NCBI GenBank assembly: GCA_964632135.1
Contig: CAZWEI010000005.1
Coordinates: 1-34,254, forward strand
From: JBFMAP01 sp964632135
Lineage (GTDB): Archaea > Micrarchaeota > Micrarchaeia > Burarchaeales > JBFMAP01
DNA: 34,254 nt
Direction: 5' to 3'
The notes beneath the pieces were generated by a model. It saw only the letters and a program-made list of their open reading frames with translations, was not told the origin of the DNA and ran no database searches. Positions 29,813 to 34,254 of this stretch are shown here, one piece after another. Positions within the stretch are counted from its first letter, which is position 1. Each line of letters opens with the position of its first letter. A program made the translations under genes and the position numbers.

Positions 29813-30367
29813 ATGAACATAAAGGAACACTTCCAAGGAATTGCATTCGGGCTGATGGACGGGATAATCACATTAATTGGTATTCTAATTGGCGTGGCTG
29901 AGGCGACAGGAAGCGCAAAGATGGTCATCATCTCTGGGCTCGTGGGCGGGATAGCCAACAGCTTTGGCAACTCCATCGGGTTCTACACGTCTGAGAACGC
30001 GGAAAGGGGGCAGCAACTCGAGTTCTACAAGGACCACAAAGGCGGGAAGGAGAAGAAATACATACATTCGCACGGGGAGATAATAGCGAGCTCGGCGCTC
30101 AGCTTTCTCGCGACCTTCTCTGCCCTCGTGTTCCCGATAATTCCGTTTTTTGTGTTCAGCGACATAATGACGAGCATGCTTGTGTGCGTGCTAATCTCGG
30201 TGTGCATACTCTTCGCGCTCGGATTCTACATAGGGAAGATAAACTTCAGCGGCGGGCTCACGAGCGGCGTTAAGTACGTTCTTCTGGGAATTTTCGGCGC
30301 GGGCATCGGCTTCCTCGCAGGCGACGTTGTGAAGCATCTCATACTGGGTGGCACACAGGGCACGTAG
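29813..30367 (+). CDS. VIT1/CCC1-family iron or manganese transporter
   Basis: 184 aa with about five helices. The family start is clear: AFGLMDGIITLIGILIGVAEA, given in part as GLMDGIITLIG, then GGIANSFGNSIGFYTS. A cytoplasmic charged loop (ERGQQLEFYKDHKGGKEKK) is the metal-binding hairpin region. The C-terminal pair has LTSGVKYVLLGIFGAGIGFLAG-like residues. Such proteins move Fe2+ or Mn2+ out of the cytosol. It is in line with the AIPS gene with a 15-nt gap; its last 29 nt overlap the convergent lipoprotein gene. Confidence 0.85.
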   Translation: MNIKEHFQGIAFGLMDGIITLIGILIGVAEATGSAKMVIISGLVGGIANSFGNSIGFYTSENAERGQQLEFYKDHKGGKEKKYIHSHGEIIASSALSFLATFSALVFPIIPFFVFSDIMTSMLVCVLISVCILFALGFYIGKINFSGGLTSGVKYVLLGIFGAGIGFLAGDVVKHLILGGTQGT

Positions 30368-31646
30368 ATTTGGGCGCGCTTGAGACAACAGAACACGTGT
30401 TATTCACGCACGCGCACCTCCCCGCCCCGCAGTCAATCGGACCATCGCAGCTCGCCGTGCAGACACCTAGAAGAGAACAGTCCGGCGCGTCCTCTTTTCT
30501 CACGCACGAATAGGGGTGGCAGCACTGCGCGGGAACGCAGTCTGAATCAGTTGAGCATTCTGGGGTAGCGTTCGCGCTCCTCTTTATTTCGAATCGTTGC
30601 GAGTAAACTTTGAATTCTTGCAAAGTGCAGTTCGCGCGTGGCGTGGAACAATTCACCCATAGTTGCTCGCCTTTGAAAAAACTGAACGTGAGACGATAGG
30701 TCCCCACACCCACAAATTTTCCATCGGTGTTGATAGAGGTCAAATCCCATCTAAATGAGCGAATTTCGCCCGGCAATATGCCCTGAAACTCCGCCAGGTC
30801 GCATAAAGCACGAGGATTGGTGCGTATGTTCATCCACGTCCACTCGCCGTTTGCAGATCGCTCGAGGTCAAAAGGCAGTCCAAGGCCGCTGTGGTAGCAA
30901 GTGGGGTAGTACCAAATAGTTGTGTTCAGGTTGTTTTTCACTGTTATGGTTGCGTGCTCGCCCTCGGTGTATTCGAGCTTGTCGGTTTTCACTTCGACAT
31001 CCGCCATAACACATTGTTTGTTTATGCACGCGCATTTGGGCGCGATGGCAGGGGACTCCACGTCAGGGCATTCTCTCGCGCAATCGATAGGGACCTTTTG
31101 TTTTAGGAGGCAGGTATAACCGCAGGAACAGTGCGTGAATCTAAATTCACAGTCGTCATCGGTTCTGCAAACGCTTAGGTCTGGGTCTTCTTTTACAACC
31201 GTCACATTCGCGGCCGTTATCTGGAAGTTATACCCGCCGAGATGACCGAACAGCGGGAATTCTGTTCTGTATTCAAATTTTCCGCACACGAGGACTTTCC
31301 CGCGACACGCGCATATACGCGTGGGAGGTTCGTCGCATACGCATCTAAGCTCGCTTGTGTTCACGCTTCCCTCAATCCATATAAGTTCTTCATCAGCTCC
31401 GTACTGCTCGGAATAGCGACCTGCGAGCGCGCTAACCTCGAACGCGCCGAGGTAGTATCCCCCGACGCACATGTTCGTTCCATTGTAATCTTCCGCGTTT
31501 GAAATCAGTTCGTTAAAAGAAACCACGGGAAACGCGGGTGTTTGGTTAGTTGTTTGATTTGTGGTTTGGTTTTGCGGTGGAATTTTTATCGTGCAGCCTG
31601 AAATGAACAGAAATAGAAAAACCGCGAACAGCGTTGTTTTGTTCAT
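30339..31646 (-). CDS. Cys-rich lipoprotein
   Basis: 435 aa. The signal ends in a lipobox, FISGC (residues 14-18), so the mature N-terminal Cys is probably lipidated. An NQT repeat follows (NQTTNQTTNQT), a glycosylation-prone linker. The ectodomain holds two Cys-rich knots with the same flavour: CRTDDDCEFRFTHCSCG with CACINKQC, and CSTDSDCVPAQCC with CACVNNTC. A beta domain with sequons lies between (about 225-370). Function unknown; a surface binding protein is likely. Confidence 0.65.
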   Translation of the reverse strand: MNKTTLFAVFLFLFISGCTIKIPPQNQTTNQTTNQTPAFPVVSFNELISNAEDYNGTNMCVGGYYLGAFEVSALAGRYSEQYGADEELIWIEGSVNTSELRCVCDEPPTRICACRGKVLVCGKFEYRTEFPLFGHLGGYNFQITAANVTVVKEDPDLSVCRTDDDCEFRFTHCSCGYTCLLKQKVPIDCARECPDVESPAIAPKCACINKQCVMADVEVKTDKLEYTEGEHATITVKNNLNTTIWYYPTCYHSGLGLPFDLERSANGEWTWMNIRTNPRALCDLAEFQGILPGEIRSFRWDLTSINTDGKFVGVGTYRLTFSFFKGEQLWVNCSTPRANCTLQEFKVYSQRFEIKRSANATPECSTDSDCVPAQCCHPYSCVRKEDAPDCSLLGVCTASCDGPIDCGAGRCACVNNTCSVVSSAPKSTCPVCHPV

Positions 31647-31650
31647 CAGT

Positions 31651-34182
31651 TCACCCCCCTTTCCTTATCGCGCTTTTTCCTTTGGAGGTCAGTTTATAAA
31701 AAACCCACTTCCTCCCGTCGCGCTCAATCTTCTCCACCAGGTCGGCGTCAACAAGTTTGTCAAGGTGCTCTGCAATTGTCGCCTTGCTCTTGCGCAGGCG
31801 CGCGCTCAAATCCGTGGGCGTGCGGTCGCCCTCCTGCAGTTCGTTCAGGATCCCGAGGCGCGTGCTCGAGGAAAGCGCCTTGTATGTCTCGGCAGGGCTT
31901 TCCTCTTCCTCCTCGTGCATTTTTGGCCGCGTGATGATGAAGAACACGATGAAAATTGCGAGAAGGGCAACGAACACGCCCGGGATTAATGCAAGCAGCC
32001 AGCTGCGCGAGGGCGTGGCTGGTTCGGTTGGTGGCGTTGTTGGGGGCTGGGTTGGGGGCTGCGTTGGCGGGGTTGTTGGCGGCGCGACGCCCGCGAGCAT
32101 TGGGGTCACGCGTATCGCCGTGCTCGAGTCAGGACACACGAAAACGCTCTCGCCTGCCGAGAGATACTGCGCGGTCTGCTCGTTGTTGGTGAGCGCGAGG
32201 TATTCGCTAGAGCCGAACTCTACATTCTGCGTAGCGGTTTCGGTCGCGCACGAGGCGTCCTTCCATACGCCATTCACAGAAACGAACGTCTTGTCGCTGA
32301 TTGTCTTCGTCTCTCCTGCGTGATAAGTCCCGCCTCCCTCGCTTCCTACCTGCTTGTACATCGCGCCGGCAATGTAGCTTTCTGCAGCGGGCGCGCCCCA
32401 TCCACCGGTCGCATCTGCGAGCGGGATGTTTCTCTGCATAATTTCCCCTTTTTCAGATGTTACTATGTACGAGGTGTAGGGAGAGGGAATTCCGTACCTG
32501 TTCGCGAGCGCGGTTACCTCTTCTTTTAACGCAGGCGTCTCGCCCTCGAGCGCAATCTGGTCGAGCAGGAACCCGACCTTTCTCAGCGCCCACGTGCGCT
32601 CAACGAAATAGTTTGAGCCCTCGCTCGGGAAATTCACCTCGTAAACGAACCTCTTCTCAACCCCTGCGAGTTTTCCAGTTAGTATCACGTTCGCGCTCCC
32701 GCTTCCGTTGTACCTCCCTGCGAAAAGCAGTTGAGTGCCGAAGAAAATGTCGGGGGATTTTTTCGGGTACGTGTCATACGCGCCGAAGCCGGAGAAAAGC
32801 CATCCGCTCTCTATCGTGAGCGAGACGTCTGTCAGAAGCGGCCGCGAAATTCTGTTGTAGAATGAAGTTAGCGTCATCTCTAGTTCCGCATCAGTGCGTA
32901 TGTATGTCGGAATCCCGTCTCCGAAATCGTTCGCGAGCTTGTCCAGCAACTCGAAATCTATGTCAGCGCCCACTCCGAACGGGAATATCTTCCATTTCCC
33001 TCCTTTATTCTTCCCGAGCAAATCCTGTGCTCGTAACTCGTTTACTATCATGTCTCGCGTGTGCCCCGTAGTATCCTCGCCGTCCGTAAGAAGCACTACG
33101 ATGTGCGGCCTTGCATTATCGGAAAATTGTCCCACTGCCTCAAGAAGCGGGTCGTAAATGTTCGTGGCGCCCTCTGCCTCCAGATTATTCACGAACGTCT
33201 TTCCGCTCCCGACGCTCGCAGTGTCCTTCAGCACGCCAGAGAACGAGCGCGAGGTTGTCGAGAATGAGATTATGTTGAATCTGTCGTTCTCGCCGAGGTG
33301 CTCGAGCGAGTATATCAGCGCCTTCTTCGCCTGCGCGAGCTTCGTCCCGTACATGCTGTATGATGTGTCTATCACGAAAACAATATCTTTCGGGCTCGCA
33401 GGCGCGTCGGCAATCGATGGATAAACGAACAGCATGAAGTAGCCCTCGCCATCGCGCTTGCTCGCGAGCACCTTCACGTCGTACTCGCGCTCAGTAATCC
33501 CGTAATAGAGTTGAAAATCCTTGTCTGGAATTTCCTTCGAATAGTACGTGATGTACGCGCTTCCCGTACCGCTGCGCGTGACGGTCACATTGTGAGTCGG
33601 CGAGATTATGAAACCGAGTTTTCCTGAAACCGTTATGTTCACTTTTATATCCACTGGGTCGATTGGTTTTGTCGTGTATCTCTCCGTGCTCAGCGGATAC
33701 ATCAGCGAACTCACTCCCCCGCTTTCTGGGATTATCTGCTCGTAAGTGATTTGCACGCGCACCGTCTTCCCGTGCGGGAGCACGACGCTGCTCTGGAACA
33801 TATCCCTTCCAACATACTCGAGAAGCGAGGCCTCCTTGCGCGCGACCGCGTACTCCTGGTAGAGCTTCTTCGCCTCCTCCTTTCCGAGCATTCTTCCCTC
33901 GTAAACCTTTCCGTCAATTATGAGCGCAAAATCGCGAACCCCGCCGGCGGGAACAGGAAACATGTAAGTGCCTTCGATATCCCGGTAGCCTTCGTTCTTG
34001 AACTCCTGGTCCACGTGCGTGACCGCGTATTCTCCATTGATGTCTATTTTCACGTAATGGTTGAGAATCAGTGGATACGGCTCGTCTGGATGCGGGGGCA
34101 TTATGAAGCCATCTGCGCGAGCAACACTTGCATAAAACAGGGATACGAACAGCATAGCAAGAACAATATTTACGAGTTTCAT
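31651..34182 (-). CDS. VIT-VWA ectodomain fused to a cytoplasmic winged helix: membrane one-component regulator
   Basis: 843 aa. Signal peptide (LVNIVLAMLFVSLFYASVARA, about 3-23, in part). VIT domain at about 35-165. VWA domain with MIDAS motif DTSYS at 272-276 and LLTDGED further on, which binds a divalent metal and protein ligands. A Pro/Thr linker (TQPPTQPPTTPPTEP) precedes one membrane helix (LALIPGVFVALLAIFIVFF, near 737). A cytoplasmic ArsR/MarR-like winged helix ends the protein: ALSSSTRLGILNELQEGD, then LRKSKATIAEHLDKLVDADLV. ATG 34182 follows GGTGAG; GTG 34191 is an alternative. The layout suggests outside binding sensed by a DNA-binding domain. Confidence 0.88.
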   Translation of the reverse strand: MKLVNIVLAMLFVSLFYASVARADGFIMPPHPDEPYPLILNHYVKIDINGEYAVTHVDQEFKNEGYRDIEGTYMFPVPAGGVRDFALIIDGKVYEGRMLGKEEAKKLYQEYAVARKEASLLEYVGRDMFQSSVVLPHGKTVRVQITYEQIIPESGGVSSLMYPLSTERYTTKPIDPVDIKVNITVSGKLGFIISPTHNVTVTRSGTGSAYITYYSKEIPDKDFQLYYGITEREYDVKVLASKRDGEGYFMLFVYPSIADAPASPKDIVFVIDTSYSMYGTKLAQAKKALIYSLEHLGENDRFNIISFSTTSRSFSGVLKDTASVGSGKTFVNNLEAEGATNIYDPLLEAVGQFSDNARPHIVVLLTDGEDTTGHTRDMIVNELRAQDLLGKNKGGKWKIFPFGVGADIDFELLDKLANDFGDGIPTYIRTDAELEMTLTSFYNRISRPLLTDVSLTIESGWLFSGFGAYDTYPKKSPDIFFGTQLLFAGRYNGSGSANVILTGKLAGVEKRFVYEVNFPSEGSNYFVERTWALRKVGFLLDQIALEGETPALKEEVTALANRYGIPSPYTSYIVTSEKGEIMQRNIPLADATGGWGAPAAESYIAGAMYKQVGSEGGGTYHAGETKTISDKTFVSVNGVWKDASCATETATQNVEFGSSEYLALTNNEQTAQYLSAGESVFVCPDSSTAIRVTPMLAGVAPPTTPPTQPPTQPPTTPPTEPATPSRSWLLALIPGVFVALLAIFIVFFIITRPKMHEEEEESPAETYKALSSSTRLGILNELQEGDRTPTDLSARLRKSKATIAEHLDKLVDADLVEKIERDGRKWVFYKLTSKGKSAIRKGG

Positions 34183-34231
34183 ATTTCTCACCGAACAAGT
34201 TTCTCAATGTGATTTAATAAGGGTTTTCTTT

Positions 34232-34253
34232 TTGTTCGGCGGGCGCCGAACAA
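34232..34253. promoter_or_regulatory. 22-bp inverted repeat upstream of the VIT-VWA-wHTH gene
   Basis: Arms TTGTTCGGCG and CGCCGAACAA flank GG. The half-site CCGAACAA recurs at 34191-34198, between the TATA-like GATTTAATAAGG (34211-34222) and the start codon. It may be an operator for the encoded winged helix. It could also be a hairpin terminator of a gene outside the window. Confidence 0.5.
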
Positions 34254-34254
34254 T

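Noticed and set aside
28508..29836. 442-aa minus-strand open frame across ino1 and the AIPS gene
   Set aside because: It runs antisense through two confidently identified coupled genes and shows no family features.
1..34254. CRISPR array or tRNA genes
   Set aside because: I found no regularly spaced direct repeats with unique spacers, and no T-arm/acceptor pattern that made a convincing tRNA.

Overview
The window is archaeal chromosome. It carries ribosomal protein L21e, RNA polymerase subunit F, the DUF655 gene and KsgA/Dim1 in the usual archaeal order. It also carries a TATA-binding-protein repeat, a histone-fold protein, a tRNA-splicing endonuclease subunit, and the Ino1 and archaetidylinositol-phosphate synthase pair. 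Archaeal TATA boxes lie 20-30 nt upstream of many starts, either leaderless or with GAGGTG-type Shine-Dalgarno sequences. Small genes, a lone 5S rRNA gene and many unknown surface proteins would suit a DPANN-type archaeon, but the phylum cannot be fixed from this window. Host genes are GC-rich and packed with GCGCGC runs (Ala GCG and Arg CGC codons).

Layout. 1-2330: a partial membrane PH-domain gene broken by a 54-bp twin-hairpin insert, an unknown gene, a glycosylation-rich membrane protein with a pilin-like tail, and 5S rRNA. 2366-10175: a complete 7.8-kb transposon with 15-bp inverted ends and a 9-bp target duplication. Its AT-rich cargo is a type II restriction-modification pair and a DprA/phosphoribosyltransferase pair. 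The rest is a set of small unknown genes, a ribbon-helix-helix regulator and a DDE transposase. It sits between the 5S promoter and a urea transporter gene and appears to have cut the latter from its TATA box. 11100-11961: duplicated units of tiny membrane peptides and small soluble proteins. 11981-16181: branched-chain aminotransferase, a one-repeat TBP, then L21e, RpoF, DUF655 and KsgA, with a nested cloverleaf before L21e and an array of hairpins before KsgA. 16174-20664: a large surface protein, a coiled-coil protein and a histone-fold protein.

20751-26574 looks like one metal/redox unit. A BlaI-type repressor and an M56 protease diverge, across a 25-bp palindrome, from an FtsX/MacB-type permease and LolD-type ATPase. 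These are followed by DUF2318, a small membrane protein, a TRASH-like metal-binding protein, a Cys-rich anchored protein and a DsbA-like thioredoxin. The gene set resembles the accessory part of the Campylobacter p19 iron-uptake locus. The ATPase gene contains a second 54-bp twin-hairpin insert, in frame, and a 100-N gap that is almost certainly false.

26673-34254: EndA-type endonuclease subunit lacking its catalytic His, a zinc-ribbon protein, a PadR regulator, Ino1 with archaetidylinositol-phosphate synthase, a VIT1/CCC1-type metal transporter, a Cys-rich lipoprotein, and an extracellular VIT-VWA protein joined through one membrane helix to a cytoplasmic winged helix-turn-helix domain.

The strongest leads are the precisely bounded defence transposon, the twin-hairpin elements inside genes, the half-size TBP, and the BlaI-controlled metal operon.
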